Assembly: GCF_041438865.1 (NCBI RefSeq)
Contig: NZ_CP109451.1
Location: forward strand, 434,001-498,000
DNA: 64,000 bases
Direction: 5' to 3'
From: Streptomyces sp. NBC_01471
GTDB taxonomy: Bacteria; Actinomycetota; Actinomycetes; Streptomycetales; Streptomycetaceae
Shown: positions 1-8,428 of the stretch, one piece after another
Layout of the letters: the number at the start of each line of letters is the position of its first letter
Position numbering within the stretch: the first letter of the stretch is position 1
Program-made: the position numbers and the translations under genes
The notes under the pieces: generated by a model
Databases searched by the model: none
What the model was told of the DNA's origin: nothing
The model's input: the letters and a program-made list of their open reading frames with translations, nothing else

Positions 1-802
1 GGGTCGTGGCGAAGGCGGGGTGGCCGCGAAGCGCGGTGAACATCGTCGGCGCACCCATCAGACGGCTGGCGCCGCGGTCGATCGCCGCGAGTGCGGAGCC
101 CGCGTCGAACCGCCGCTGGATCCAGACTTCCCCGCCCGCGAGCAGAGGAGCCAACAGGTTCGTTCCCAGGGTGATGTGAAAGAACGGGGAGAAGAACAGC
201 TCGATGTCGGCGGGCGTACGCGGATTCCCGTGTGCGCACGTGTTCAGCCAGAGCCACAGGCTGCGATGCGTGTGGAACGCGCCCTTCGGCGCTCCGGTCG
301 TGCCGCCGGTGGCGAAGACGACGGCCGGGTCGTCCTCGGCCGGGGGCGTGAGGGACTCGCCGTGGCTGTACAGCGGGGCCGTCCGGTCCGCGATGGGCAA
401 GCGGTCGGCGGCGGCCGGCAACTCGACGACCCGGCAGCCCGTCTCGTACGCGAGGGACGCGTGGGCGGGGTCAGCGATCACGACGCCCGGGCGGAGCGGG
501 CCGAGGTAGGAGCGTGCTTCCGTCCCGGTCAGGCGGGCGTTGAGCGGTGCGGCCACCAGGCCGGCGGCCATGGCCCCGAGGATGACCACCGTGTGCGGTA
601 TCGACGGCTCCATGGCCGTCACGACCCGGTCTCCGGTGTGCAGGCCGGTGCGCCGCAGTCCGGCGGCGACGGCGTCCATCGCATGGACCAGCTCGGCGTA
701 CGTCAGCTCCCCGGAGTCGTCACGCAGCGCTCGTCGATGCGCCCCGTGCGGCCCGGATCCGATTGTCCGCAGCCAGTTCGGCAGTGTCAGTTCATCACCC
801 AC
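1..802 (-). CDS. Acyl-CoA synthetase (AMP-binding), C-terminus cut by window edge
   Basis: The protein is a class I adenylate-forming enzyme that should activate a carboxylic acid to its acyl-CoA through an acyl-AMP. The visible 267 residues read from an N-terminal Pro-Asn-Trp-Leu segment to the phosphate-binding motif GGTTGAPKG near residue 165 and a FFSPFFHI segment. The C-terminal adenylation and thioester subdomains lie off the left edge. A GTG start at 802 is chosen because GGGAG sits 9 bases upstream. The gene is divergent from an acyl-CoA dehydrogenase operon, which suggests it supplies that beta-oxidation-like pathway with CoA esters. The substrate cannot be read from the sequence. 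Confidence 0.88.
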   Translation of the reverse strand, partial: MGDELTLPNWLRTIGSGPHGAHRRALRDDSGELTYAELVHAMDAVAAGLRRTGLHTGDRVVTAMEPSIPHTVVILGAMAAGLVAAPLNARLTGTEARSYLGPLRPGVVIADPAHASLAYETGCRVVELPAAADRLPIADRTAPLYSHGESLTPPAEDDPAVVFATGGTTGAPKGAFHTHRSLWLWLNTCAHGNPRTPADIELFFSPFFHITLGTNLLAPLLAGGEVWIQRRFDAGSALAAIDRGASRLMGAPTMFTALRGHPAFATT

Positions 803-1099
803 GAAGGTGCTCCCTTGGTCGTCAACCGGCGCAGTCAGTGCGAGGAGTTCCCTCGCAGGCTATCGGCTGGAACGAAAATTGAGTGCCATCTTCTTGCGTT
901 TAATTGGTCGGTACACGCGGGAGGACGGGGCCCCAACCTCCCTCCCAGAGCACGAGACCTTGCCGTCGAACAAATAAAGGGTACTCTTTTTGGAGCGCCT
1001 CACTCCTCCGACGGGAGCGGCCGACGCAGCACCACTGGACGCGCCCGCTCCTTGAGCTGCAGCGCGGGAGGCACACGACCGCACCACGGGGAGGGACTG
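803..1099. promoter_or_regulatory. Divergent intergenic region between acyl-CoA synthetase and acyl-CoA dehydrogenase operon
   Basis: This gap of about 300 bases separates two divergent catabolic genes and must hold both promoters. It contains an AT-rich patch around 880-905 and another around 965-990, unusual against the local GC. I found no clear palindromic operator, and no coding reading with actinobacterial codon bias crosses it. Confidence 0.4.
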
Positions 1100-2242
1100 A
1101 TGGAGTTCGCTTTGAGTGAGGCGGACACGGCGTTTCGGAGCGACCTCGTCGGCTTTCTGGACCGCGAACTGGCCGAGGGATGGAACCGCTCCGAGTGCGG
1201 TCTCGGCAGCGCGGTGTACACCGACTTCTCACGAGGGTTCGTGCGCACCCTGGCGGCCAAGGGGTGGCTCACCCCGCACTGGCCACCGGAGTACGGCGGT
1301 GGCGGCCAGGGGGCGTGGCAGCACTTCGTGCTCGGCGAGGAGATGTGGAAGCGGGGGGAACCCCGCGGTCCGCAGTACATGAACGTGAACTGGGTCGGTC
1401 CCGCCCTCATCAAGTACGGCACGGAAGAGCAGAGGAGGTCGCTCCTGCCGCCGATCGCCCGGGGCGATGTCTTCTGGTGCCAGGGCTTCTCCGAGCCGGA
1501 GGCCGGCACCGACCTCGCGGCCCTGAGGACGCGCGCGGCACGCGACGGTGAGGACTACATCCTCAACGGCCAGAAGATCTGGACGTCGTACGCCAACGAG
1601 GCCGACTACTGCTTCCTCCTCGCGCGCACCGGTTCCGTGGCGGACGGGCGGGACGGGATCTCCGTCTTCCTGCTGCCTCTGAACACGCCGGGCGTCGAGG
1701 TCCGGCGGATCGACGGGTTCGTCGGCGAGCACTCGTTCAACGAGCTGTTCCTCACCGACGTCAGGGTCCCCGGCACCTGTCTGCTCGGCGAGGAGAACAA
1801 GGGCTGGGACATCGTCCGGCGGACACTCGCCTACGAACGGGTCGGCGCCCCGCGTTATGCGCGTGCGGCCCTGGTGCTCGACGGACTCGCCGGCTGGTGC
1901 CGAGCGGCCGGCCTGCTCACGGATCCGGGCGTACAGGAGCAGTTCGGCGATGCGAGAGCACTCTGTGAGGCCGCTCGTGTCCTTGTCTACCGCGTCATCG
2001 ACGAGCGGGCCAAGGCGAAGGAGCCCTCGCCCATGGCCTATCAGGCCCGCGCGGCGATGGTCCAGGCCGAACGTGCGGTCGGCGACCTCGCCCTCGATGT
2101 CATGGGAACCGAGGCCCTGGCCGAACAGTCGCGCGGCGACGCGCAGTTCCGCAACTCGCTCGGCGCCGGCATCGCCGCGGGGAGCTACGAGGTCCAGCTC
2201 AACCTGATCAGCCGCCTGATCCTGAAGCTGCCGAAGGGATAG
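1100..2242 (+). CDS. Acyl-CoA dehydrogenase (full-length, about 380 aa)
   Basis: This FAD enzyme should oxidise an acyl-CoA to the 2,3-enoyl-CoA. The 380 residues show the three-domain ACAD layout: a helical N-terminal domain (EYGGGGQG near residue 72), the middle beta domain with FSEPEAGTDLAALRTRA and KIWTSYANEAD, and a C-terminal helical domain with AYERVGAPRYARAA. The ATG at 1100 follows GGGGAGGGA. A longer in-frame reading exists upstream but has no coding character and crosses the divergent intergenic region. It is the first gene of a tightly packed operon. Pairing with one of the short paralogues downstream, as in actinobacterial heteromeric ACADs, is likely but inferred. Confidence 0.9.
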   Translation: MEFALSEADTAFRSDLVGFLDRELAEGWNRSECGLGSAVYTDFSRGFVRTLAAKGWLTPHWPPEYGGGGQGAWQHFVLGEEMWKRGEPRGPQYMNVNWVGPALIKYGTEEQRRSLLPPIARGDVFWCQGFSEPEAGTDLAALRTRAARDGEDYILNGQKIWTSYANEADYCFLLARTGSVADGRDGISVFLLPLNTPGVEVRRIDGFVGEHSFNELFLTDVRVPGTCLLGEENKGWDIVRRTLAYERVGAPRYARAALVLDGLAGWCRAAGLLTDPGVQEQFGDARALCEAARVLVYRVIDERAKAKEPSPMAYQARAAMVQAERAVGDLALDVMGTEALAEQSRGDAQFRNSLGAGIAAGSYEVQLNLISRLILKLPKG

Positions 2243-2244
2243 AC

Positions 2245-3174
2245 GTGGATTTCGAACGATCGGACACGCAACGCGCGCTCCTGGACGCACTGGGCACCTT
2301 GCTGAACCGGCACGCCGGCCCGCAGCGTTGCCGGGAGCTCGCCGCGCGCGGGGCATACGACCACGAGCTGGAGTCCGAGCTGCGCGCGGCCGGCTTCCTC
2401 GACGTGTTCGGCGAAGCCGACGCCGGGCCGCTGGAGGCCGTCCTGGCGGTCGAACAGATCAGTGCCCAGCTCGGCGCGATCACGCCGGTGCCGCATCTGC
2501 TCGTGCTGCCCGCGCTCGGGCTGCCGGTGCCCGAGGGGCCGGTCGTCCTGGCCGACCGCGACGCTCCGGGCCCCGTACGGTACGGCGGCGAGGCCAGACA
2601 GCTCCTCGTCGCCGGCGCCGACCGGTGCGCCACCGCGGAGCTGAGCCCGGACGACGCGGAGCCGGTTCCGTCGGCGTACGGCTATCCGCTGGCCCGGGTG
2701 GTCCCGCGCCTCGCCGAGAACCTCGCTCCCGGGACGTCACAGGCGATGATCAACTGGTGGCGGGTCGGGGTGTGCGCCGAAGCCCTCGGGATGATGCAGA
2801 GGGCCTTCGACCTCACCGTCGCGTACGCGAAGGACCGCACGGTGTTCGGGCGCGCCCTCGGTTCGTTCCAGGCGTTGCAGCATCGCCTGGCCGAGTCGAG
2901 CGTGCTCCTCGAAGGGTCGCGCTGGCTCACCTACGAGGCGGCGTTCCGGGGCGCCACCGCGGAGTCGTCGGCTGTCGCCGCCGCGTACACGATGGCCGCA
3001 CTGCACCGGCTGACGCGGGAAACACATCAGATCACGGGTGCTGTCGGGCTGACCCGGGAACACGATCTTCACCTCTGGACGCTTCGCCTGCAGGCCGTCA
3101 GAGCCGAGCTCGGCGGCCTGCGCGCGCATCGGCGTGCCGTGGTGACATCGCGCTGGGGAGTCGCGGCGGCATGA
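2245..3174 (+). CDS. Short acyl-CoA dehydrogenase paralogue (309 aa)
   Basis: An ACAD-family protein shorter than the usual 380 residues. The N-terminal domain is recognisable, the middle beta domain is reduced, and the C-terminal domain is the clearest part, with KDRTVFGRALGSFQALQHRLAE near residues 193-215. In actinobacterial catabolic clusters such short subunits commonly pair with another ACAD to form a mixed active site, so this is probably a structural partner of a neighbour rather than a stand-alone enzyme. GTG start 2 bases after the previous stop; its TGA overlaps the next ATG, consistent with translational coupling. Confidence 0.85.
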   Translation: MDFERSDTQRALLDALGTLLNRHAGPQRCRELAARGAYDHELESELRAAGFLDVFGEADAGPLEAVLAVEQISAQLGAITPVPHLLVLPALGLPVPEGPVVLADRDAPGPVRYGGEARQLLVAGADRCATAELSPDDAEPVPSAYGYPLARVVPRLAENLAPGTSQAMINWWRVGVCAEALGMMQRAFDLTVAYAKDRTVFGRALGSFQALQHRLAESSVLLEGSRWLTYEAAFRGATAESSAVAAAYTMAALHRLTRETHQITGAVGLTREHDLHLWTLRLQAVRAELGGLRAHRRAVVTSRWGVAAA

Positions 3175-4118
3175 GCGAACCCGTCACGTTCACCCCGGAT
3201 CAGGAAGCGCTCGCCGGGTCCGTCCGGCGCTACTGCGCGGCCAGGTGCACCGAAGAAGTCCAGCGTGCGGGTTCAGGTGCGTTCCCCCGGCCCTTCTGGC
3301 GCGGGCTGGCCGAACTCGGTGTGCTGTCGTTGGCGGTGCCCGGCGAGGGGGGCGGCGCGGGCGAGATCTCCGCCGTCGCCATGGAGTTGGGGCGTGCCTT
3401 CGCCCCCGGTCCCCTGGCGGCGACCGTCTTCGCGGCACACACGCTGCCGTCCGCGCACACGCTCCCCGTCGTCTCCGGCGCGCGTCTGGTGTCGTGGGGG
3501 CACCCACCGCTGATGCCGTGGTCGCCCGTCGCCGACGTGTTCATCGAGACGGACGGCGAGCGGGCCTGGCTCGCCCGCCCGGCCGGTGAGGTGCACTCGC
3601 TGGAGACCCTGGGCAACGAGCCGTGGGGCCGTGTTCCGCTGGAGCGCGTTCTCCCGCTGGAGCGTGTCCTGGAGGGAACGGACCTCTCGAACATGGCACT
3701 TGCGGGGTACCTGTGGGGCGCGGGGAAGCGCGTACTGGACGCCGCGGTCGAGCACGCACGCACCCGAGTGCAGTTCGGCCGCGCCATCGGCACCTTCCAG
3801 GCCGTCGCACACCCCATCGCGGACGCCGGCCTCGGGCTGGAGGCCGCACAGAAACTGATCAAGGTCGCAGCGGCGGCGGTCGACCACCGTCACCACCAGG
3901 CGTCCGGCCTCGCTGCCGCCGCGCGGCTGTCCGCGTCGAGAGCCGCGATGGACGCTGCTTTCGTCTCCCATCAGACGCTCGGTGCCATGGGTTACTCCGT
4001 GGAAGGGCCGATCGGCCACATCGCGCAGCGCATCAGGCACCTGTCCCTGGTGCCGTCGCACGCTCACCAGACAGGCGAACAGGTACTGGCGATGTATTCG
4101 GAGAGTGGTCGGGAATGA
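3171..4118 (+). CDS. Short acyl-CoA dehydrogenase paralogue (315 aa)
   Basis: A second reduced ACAD. It starts FTPDQEALAGSVRRYCAARC and ends with the FAD/dimer-interface region TRVQFGRAIGTFQAVAHPIAD followed by the GAMGYSVEGPIGHIAQRIR segment near the C-terminus. Its ATG overlaps the preceding stop (ATGA). With the 309-aa protein upstream it makes two short subunits in one operon with two long ones, a stoichiometry that fits two heteromeric dehydrogenases. Its stop lies inside a 23-bp tandem duplication that separates it from the hydratase gene. Assignment to the ACAD superfamily is firm; substrate and partner are inferred. Confidence 0.85.
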   Translation: MSEPVTFTPDQEALAGSVRRYCAARCTEEVQRAGSGAFPRPFWRGLAELGVLSLAVPGEGGGAGEISAVAMELGRAFAPGPLAATVFAAHTLPSAHTLPVVSGARLVSWGHPPLMPWSPVADVFIETDGERAWLARPAGEVHSLETLGNEPWGRVPLERVLPLERVLEGTDLSNMALAGYLWGAGKRVLDAAVEHARTRVQFGRAIGTFQAVAHPIADAGLGLEAAQKLIKVAAAAVDHRHHQASGLAAAARLSASRAAMDAAFVSHQTLGAMGYSVEGPIGHIAQRIRHLSLVPSHAHQTGEQVLAMYSESGRE

Positions 4119-4143
4119 CATCGGAGAGTGGTCGGGAATGACA
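4098..4143 (+). repeat. Perfect 23-bp tandem duplication at a gene junction
   Basis: Bases 4098-4120 and 4121-4143 are identical. The unit contains GGTCGGGAATGACA, so it duplicates the ATGA stop/start overlap between the dehydrogenase and the hydratase. The first copy supplies the dehydrogenase stop and an ATG opening only an 8-codon frame; the second copy supplies the real hydratase start. The ancestral junction was probably a 4-base overlap. Confidence 0.9.
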
Positions 4144-4971
4144 CAGGACCAGCATCATCCGGCGGACGCCGAAGAGCCGGAGGTGCTCTTCGAGAAGCGT
4201 GAACACGTCGCGTACATCACGCTCAATCGACCGCACAAGGGAAATTCCCTGACCGGAGCGATGATGCCGCAGATGAAAGCCGTATGGAGCGAGGTCCGGG
4301 ACGATCCGTGGATCCGCGCGGCCATCGTCACCGGCGCCGGCGACCGGCACCTGTGTACGGGCGCGGACGTGAACGCCGTGGCCGACCGGGGCGGCATGAG
4401 CACCGGCACCGGCCCCCTGACGGACGAGGTCTTCTGGTCGCCGCGGCAGAACCGGGTGTGGAAGCCGGTCATCTGCGCGGTCAACGGCCTGGCGGCCGGA
4501 GCCGGGCTGCACTTCGTGGTCGACGCCGACATCGTGGTCGCGTCGGAGCGGGCGAGTTTCATGGACACCCACGTCAATGTCGGCCTGGTGGGGGCGATGG
4601 AGAACATCGGTCTCGCCAAGCGCCTGCCGCTGGGCTCCGCCCTGCGGATGACGTTGATGGGCAAGAGCTACCGGATGCCCGCTGAGCGCGCGTACCAGCT
4701 GGGGCTGGTGGACGAACTGGTCGCACCCGGACAACTCATGGACACGGCGGAAGAGATGGCCCGGTGCATAGCCAAGAACTCACCGGCCGCGGTGTCGCTC
4801 TCGCAGCAGGCGATCTGGGGGTCTCTGGAGATGGGGTACTCCCAGGCGTGCGAGTACGGATGGTCCCTCCTGCGGATGCACTGGGCGCACCCCGACGCGA
4901 AGGAAGGGCCCCGGGCGTTCAGCGAGGGTCGCGAACCGAAGTGGACCACCGCGGCCGGCAAGGACGACTGA
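4138..4971 (+). CDS. Enoyl-CoA hydratase/isomerase family protein
   Basis: A 277-residue crotonase-fold protein that would hydrate the enoyl-CoA made by the neighbouring dehydrogenases. Visible features are ITLNRPHKGNSLT near residue 28, the oxyanion-hole segment HLCTGADVNAVADRGG near residue 78 and NGLAAGAGLHFVVDADIVVAS near residues 118-138. The second oxyanion segment is NVGLVGAMENIG rather than the commonest Gly-Gly form, so isomerase or other crotonase chemistry cannot be excluded. The start is the ATG in the second copy of the 23-bp duplication. Gene order (ACAD, ACAD, ACAD, ECH, ACAD) indicates a dedicated degradative operon. Confidence 0.88.
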   Translation: MTQDQHHPADAEEPEVLFEKREHVAYITLNRPHKGNSLTGAMMPQMKAVWSEVRDDPWIRAAIVTGAGDRHLCTGADVNAVADRGGMSTGTGPLTDEVFWSPRQNRVWKPVICAVNGLAAGAGLHFVVDADIVVASERASFMDTHVNVGLVGAMENIGLAKRLPLGSALRMTLMGKSYRMPAERAYQLGLVDELVAPGQLMDTAEEMARCIAKNSPAAVSLSQQAIWGSLEMGYSQACEYGWSLLRMHWAHPDAKEGPRAFSEGREPKWTTAAGKDD

Positions 4972-4972
4972 C

Positions 4973-6097
4973 ATGGACTTCGGATTCACCCCCGAGGAGG
5001 AGGCGTTCCGCAGCGAGGTACTCCAGTTCCTGGCCGGCTACCAGGGGCTGGACGGCTACTTCCACCGTGGTGAGAACACCGGGGAGGGCGTGCGGACGGT
5101 CTACCGGGCGCTCGGGGAGCGTGGTTGGCTGTCCCTTTCCTGGCCCGAGGAGTTCGGTGGCAGGGGGCTGTCACCCGCGTACGAGTTCATCCTCTGGGAC
5201 GAGATGGCCTATGCGCGGATTGCCAGGCCACCGATGGGCCCGGGCCTCGTCGCCAAGGCACTCATGACCCACGGGACCGCCGAGCAGGGCGAACGTCTCC
5301 TCCCGGGGCTTCGGCTCGGACAGATCAACTTCGCGCTCGGCTATTCGGAACCGGACGCCGGTTCGGATCTGGCGGCCGTGCGGACCCGGGCGACTCCGGT
5401 CGGCGACGACTACGAGATCAACGGCGCGAAGTGCTGGACGTCCAACGCCCACTGGGCCGACCACATCTGGCTGCTCTGCCGGACCGGAGCCCCGGAGAGC
5501 AGGTCGCGCGGGCTCAGTGTCCTGATCGTTCCCCTGGACCATCCCGGCGTCTCGGTCTCCCCGATCCCGACTCATGACGGCGGCCGCCTGAACGAGGTCC
5601 GGTTCGACGGGGTGCGGGTCCCGGCCGGGAACCGGGTCGGCGAGGAGAACGCCGGGTGGCAGGTGGTCGCATCCGCGCTGGCGGTCGAACGGCATGTCCA
5701 GTTCCCGCCGAAGCGGCTGCGACGCGACCTGCAGGACCTCGTCACCTGGGTGGAGAAGTCGGGCCTGAGCCGCGATCCCGTCGTCCGCAGGCGGCTCTCC
5801 GACCTCGCCGTGCAGGTCGCGGAGGTCGAGGCGCTGGCGCTGGCGCTGCTCGGCGACATCATCAGCGGCCGGCCATCGGCGGTCCCGGCGGCCTACCACA
5901 AACTGGCCGGTACCCGGCTCGCCCAGGAGATCGCGCGCTCGGCCATGGAGTTCGGATCGAGTGAGGCGCTGGTCAAGGACAGCGACGTCGAGTTCATGTG
6001 GCGGCAGGCGATCCTGGAAACCGTCGGCGGCGGAACATCGGAAATGATGCGCGGCCTCATCGCACGGCAGGCGTTCGGTCTCGACAGCAAAGGCTGA
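4973..6097 (+). CDS. Acyl-CoA dehydrogenase (full-length, 374 aa)
   Basis: A long-type ACAD, last gene of the operon, one base after the hydratase stop. Residues near 120 read YSEPDAGSDLAAVRTRATPVGDDYEINGAKCWTS, the FAD/substrate-binding strand of the family. The C-terminus has GGGTSEMMRGLIARQAFGL, the usual nucleotide-contact loop. With the 380-aa enzyme it is one of two complete ACADs in the operon and may pair with one of the two short paralogues. No regulator gene accompanies the island. Confidence 0.9.
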   Translation: MDFGFTPEEEAFRSEVLQFLAGYQGLDGYFHRGENTGEGVRTVYRALGERGWLSLSWPEEFGGRGLSPAYEFILWDEMAYARIARPPMGPGLVAKALMTHGTAEQGERLLPGLRLGQINFALGYSEPDAGSDLAAVRTRATPVGDDYEINGAKCWTSNAHWADHIWLLCRTGAPESRSRGLSVLIVPLDHPGVSVSPIPTHDGGRLNEVRFDGVRVPAGNRVGEENAGWQVVASALAVERHVQFPPKRLRRDLQDLVTWVEKSGLSRDPVVRRRLSDLAVQVAEVEALALALLGDIISGRPSAVPAAYHKLAGTRLAQEIARSAMEFGSSEALVKDSDVEFMWRQAILETVGGGTSEMMRGLIARQAFGLDSKG

Positions 6098-6119
6098 CGG
6101 ACGTCGCTGTCCCACCCAC

Positions 6120-6235
6120 GACGTCCCGCACGCTCACCGTCGCTCACCCCCGACATCCCGCACGCTCACCGTCGCTCACCCCCGACATCCCGCACGCTCA
6201 GCAGCCGCTCACCTCCAACATCCCGCACGCCCAAG
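6120..6235 (+). repeat. Four degenerate tandem copies of a 32-33 bp unit
   Basis: Copies begin near 6120, 6152, 6184 and 6217, each opening with ACATCCCGCACGC (the first has ACGTCCCGCACGC). The first three continue CTCACCGTCGCTCACC or close variants; the fourth is the most diverged. The array fills the leader between the dehydrogenase operon and the transporter start, ending about 10 bases before its ATG, so it is transcribed with the transporter if the two are cotranscribed. Confidence 0.85.
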
Positions 6236-6245
6236 GGAGTCAGGC

Positions 6246-7691
6246 ATGTCCGCTGCACCCTCCGCGTCGTCCCCACAGAGCCCTGAGAGACCCGGAGGAC
6301 CCGGGACACCACCCGCGGTCCCGGATCCCGCCCTACTGCGCAAGGTGGCACTGTCGAGCCTGCTCGGCACCGTCATCGAGTACTACGACTTCCTCCTCTA
6401 CGGCACGATGGCCGCCCTGGTCTTCGGCCCGTTGTTCTTCCCCGAGTCGAACTCCGCGGTCGGCACGATCGCCGCGTTCGGGACACTGGCCGCCGGCTAT
6501 GTCGCACGGCCCGTCGGCGGTGCCGTCTTCGGGCACTTCGGTGACCGGCTCGGACGCAGGACCGTGCTCGTCGTGACGATGCTCCTCATGGGCACGGCGA
6601 GCTGCCTCATCGGGTTGCTGCCCACGTACGGGACCATCGGCGTCGCGGCTCCCGTGCTGCTGATCCTGTTCCGCATCGTCCAGGGCATCGCCGTCGGCGG
6701 TGAGTGGGGCGGCGCCACGCTGATGGTCGTCGAGCACGCCGACGCACGGCGCCGCGGCCTGTGGAACGGCGTGATGCAGATGGGGTCACCGATCGGCTTC
6801 CTGCTGTCCAGCCTCGCGGTGACCGCGACCACGCTCCTTCCCGAGGACCGGTTCCTGGCGTGGGGCTGGCGCATCCCGTTCCTGTTCAGCGCGGTGCTGC
6901 TCGGCATCGGCCTGTACGTGCGCATCAGCATCACGGAGAGCCCGCTGTTCCAACAGGCGGTGCAGGCCCGGGAACAGCGGACCGCGGCGCAGCCGCCCCG
7001 TATCCCCCTGGCGCAGGTGCTGCGCGCACCGCGTGTCCTGATCCTCGCCGGCGCGGTCGGCATCGGCCCCTTCGCCCTGACGGCCCTGATCGGTACCTTC
7101 ATGCTCACCTACGCCAAGGCCATCGGGTACGACACGTCGGACGTGATGACCGGCCTCACGGCCACCGCGCTCACCGGGCTGGTGGCCATCCCGGGCTTCT
7201 CCGCGCTGTCCGACCGGGTCGGACGCCGGGCGGTGACGCTGGGGGGTGCCGCGGGTATCGTGCTGCTCGCCTTCCCGGTCTACGCCCTGATCAACACGGG
7301 GTCCGTACCCCTGCTGATCCTCGGCATGGTGCTCGGGCAGGTGGTGCAGAACGCGATGTACGCACCGCTGGGCCCGCTGCTGGCCGAGATGTTCGGCACC
7401 CGGGTGCGCTATACCGGAGCATCCATGGGCTACCAGCTGGCCGCACTGATCGGCGGTGGCTTCACCCCGCTCTTCGCGAGCAGCCGGCTGTCGGCCTCGG
7501 GCGACATCTCAAGCACCCCCCTCGCCACCCTGGCCATCATCTGCGGGCTGATCACCGCACTCGCCATCTGGCGCACCGCCGAAACCCGCGGCCGTGACCT
7601 GTCCGAGGACCCGGGCGCCGCCACATCCACCGCATCCACCGCATCCACCGCATCCACCGCATCCACCGCTTACGACCTTGGGGGCAATTGA
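6246..7691 (+). CDS. MFS transporter, metabolite:H+ symporter (MHS/ProP-like) type; 3' end altered by IS insertion
   Basis: A 12-helix major facilitator protein of 481 residues. The family signature FGHFGDRLGRRTVLVV follows helix 2, GGEWGGATLMVVEHA lies in the helix 4-5 region and SDRVGRRAV is the second-half loop. The opening VIEYYDFLLYGTMAALVF is typical of the MHS subfamily, which imports organic acids and osmolytes, so uptake of the substrate of the upstream operon is plausible. The last residues (YDLGGN) and the TGA come from the terminal repeat of the inserted IS. Without the IS the frame would stop at TAG directly after Ala475. The C-terminal tail carries an Ala-Ser-Thr repeat. Confidence 0.88.
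   Translation: MSAAPSASSPQSPERPGGPGTPPAVPDPALLRKVALSSLLGTVIEYYDFLLYGTMAALVFGPLFFPESNSAVGTIAAFGTLAAGYVARPVGGAVFGHFGDRLGRRTVLVVTMLLMGTASCLIGLLPTYGTIGVAAPVLLILFRIVQGIAVGGEWGGATLMVVEHADARRRGLWNGVMQMGSPIGFLLSSLAVTATTLLPEDRFLAWGWRIPFLFSAVLLGIGLYVRISITESPLFQQAVQAREQRTAAQPPRIPLAQVLRAPRVLILAGAVGIGPFALTALIGTFMLTYAKAIGYDTSDVMTGLTATALTGLVAIPGFSALSDRVGRRAVTLGGAAGIVLLAFPVYALINTGSVPLLILGMVLGQVVQNAMYAPLGPLLAEMFGTRVRYTGASMGYQLAALIGGGFTPLFASSRLSASGDISSTPLATLAIICGLITALAIWRTAETRGRDLSEDPGAATSTASTASTASTASTAYDLGGN
7622..7669 (+). repeat. 9-bp microsatellite (TCCACCGCA) in the transporter C-terminus
   Basis: About five tandem copies of TCCACCGCA encode Ser-Thr-Ala repeats in the cytoplasmic tail. The unit is in frame, so copy number can change without a frameshift. 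The array ends at the IS insertion point. Confidence 0.9.
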
Positions 7692-7849
7692 GGAGCTGAG
7701 TCATACCCTCTGATTGATCTTGCTGGCGCGATGGCAGCCGAGTGTCTCGTTGTGAGGATCGCGGTGGGTCCTCCATCGTGAGTCATGCCTGGCCGCCGAT
7801 GGAGGCCCGTGGGGGAACCAGTTGGGTGGGTGCAGGCGTCCAGAAGGGC

Positions 7850-8383
7850 ATGGATCAAGGTTTCCGGTTGCGTGAGGCGACCACCGAGGACGCCGACGTC
7901 CTTGCCGATGTGCACACCCGGACCCGGACCGCGTACTACACCGCGGGCGGCATGCCCGAGGAGGAGTTCGCCGGCCCGAGTGCATGGGGAGAACGGCGCG
8001 ACGCCTGGGCGCGGGTGCTGGGCGCGCCGGCGCGCGTCACGGTGGTCGCGGAAGACTTGGACGGGACAGCGGTCGGGCTGCTCACTGCCGGGCCACCGCA
8101 CTACGAAGACCTGGACGCCTCGACGTACTACGAGCTGTACCAGATCGGGGTACTGGCGCATGCCTGGGGGCGTGGGGTGGGTGGGGCCCTGCACCGGGAG
8201 TTCGTTGCGCTGGCCTCGGCCGCCGGCTGTGCCGAGGGCGTGCTGGAGTGCTGGGCATCCAACACCCGTGCGCAGCGTTTCTACGCCCGAAACGGGTGGC
8301 GGCCGGATGGAGCGCGCCGTCCAGGACCGCTGGACCATGACTACGTCCGGCTGCGGCTGAAGCTCGTATCGCACAGCTTCTGA
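7850..8383 (+). CDS. GNAT family N-acetyltransferase, passenger inside the IS
   Basis: A 177-residue acetyl-CoA-dependent acyltransferase of the GCN5 family. FRLREATTEDADVLADVH opens the fold, YYELYQIGVLAHAWGRGVGGALHRE is the beta4-alpha3 acetyl-CoA pyrophosphate loop (R/Q-x-x-G-x-G/A) near residues 95-120, and ECWASNTRAQRFYARNGWRPDG is motif B. It lies between the left terminal repeat and the transposase gene, so it moves with the element. The substrate is unknown; GNAT passengers could modify antibiotics, toxins or proteins. ATG at 7850 is the best start but an upstream GTG/ATG in the same frame is possible. Confidence 0.85.
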   Translation: MDQGFRLREATTEDADVLADVHTRTRTAYYTAGGMPEEEFAGPSAWGERRDAWARVLGAPARVTVVAEDLDGTAVGLLTAGPPHYEDLDASTYYELYQIGVLAHAWGRGVGGALHREFVALASAAGCAEGVLECWASNTRAQRFYARNGWRPDGARRPGPLDHDYVRLRLKLVSHSF

Positions 8384-8428
8384 GCGAGACTGACGCAATG
8401 TCAGCGGCGGGTGGCACGATCGGGAGAC

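Noticed and set aside
20..2242. Long + strand frame suggesting a 740-residue protein at the left end.
   Set aside because: Its first 360 residues lie antisense to a clear acyl-CoA synthetase and lack coding character; only the part from ATG 1100 is an acyl-CoA dehydrogenase.
6120..6235. Tandem repeats of 32-33 bp as a possible CRISPR array.
   Set aside because: Units are adjacent without unique spacers, and no cas genes are present.
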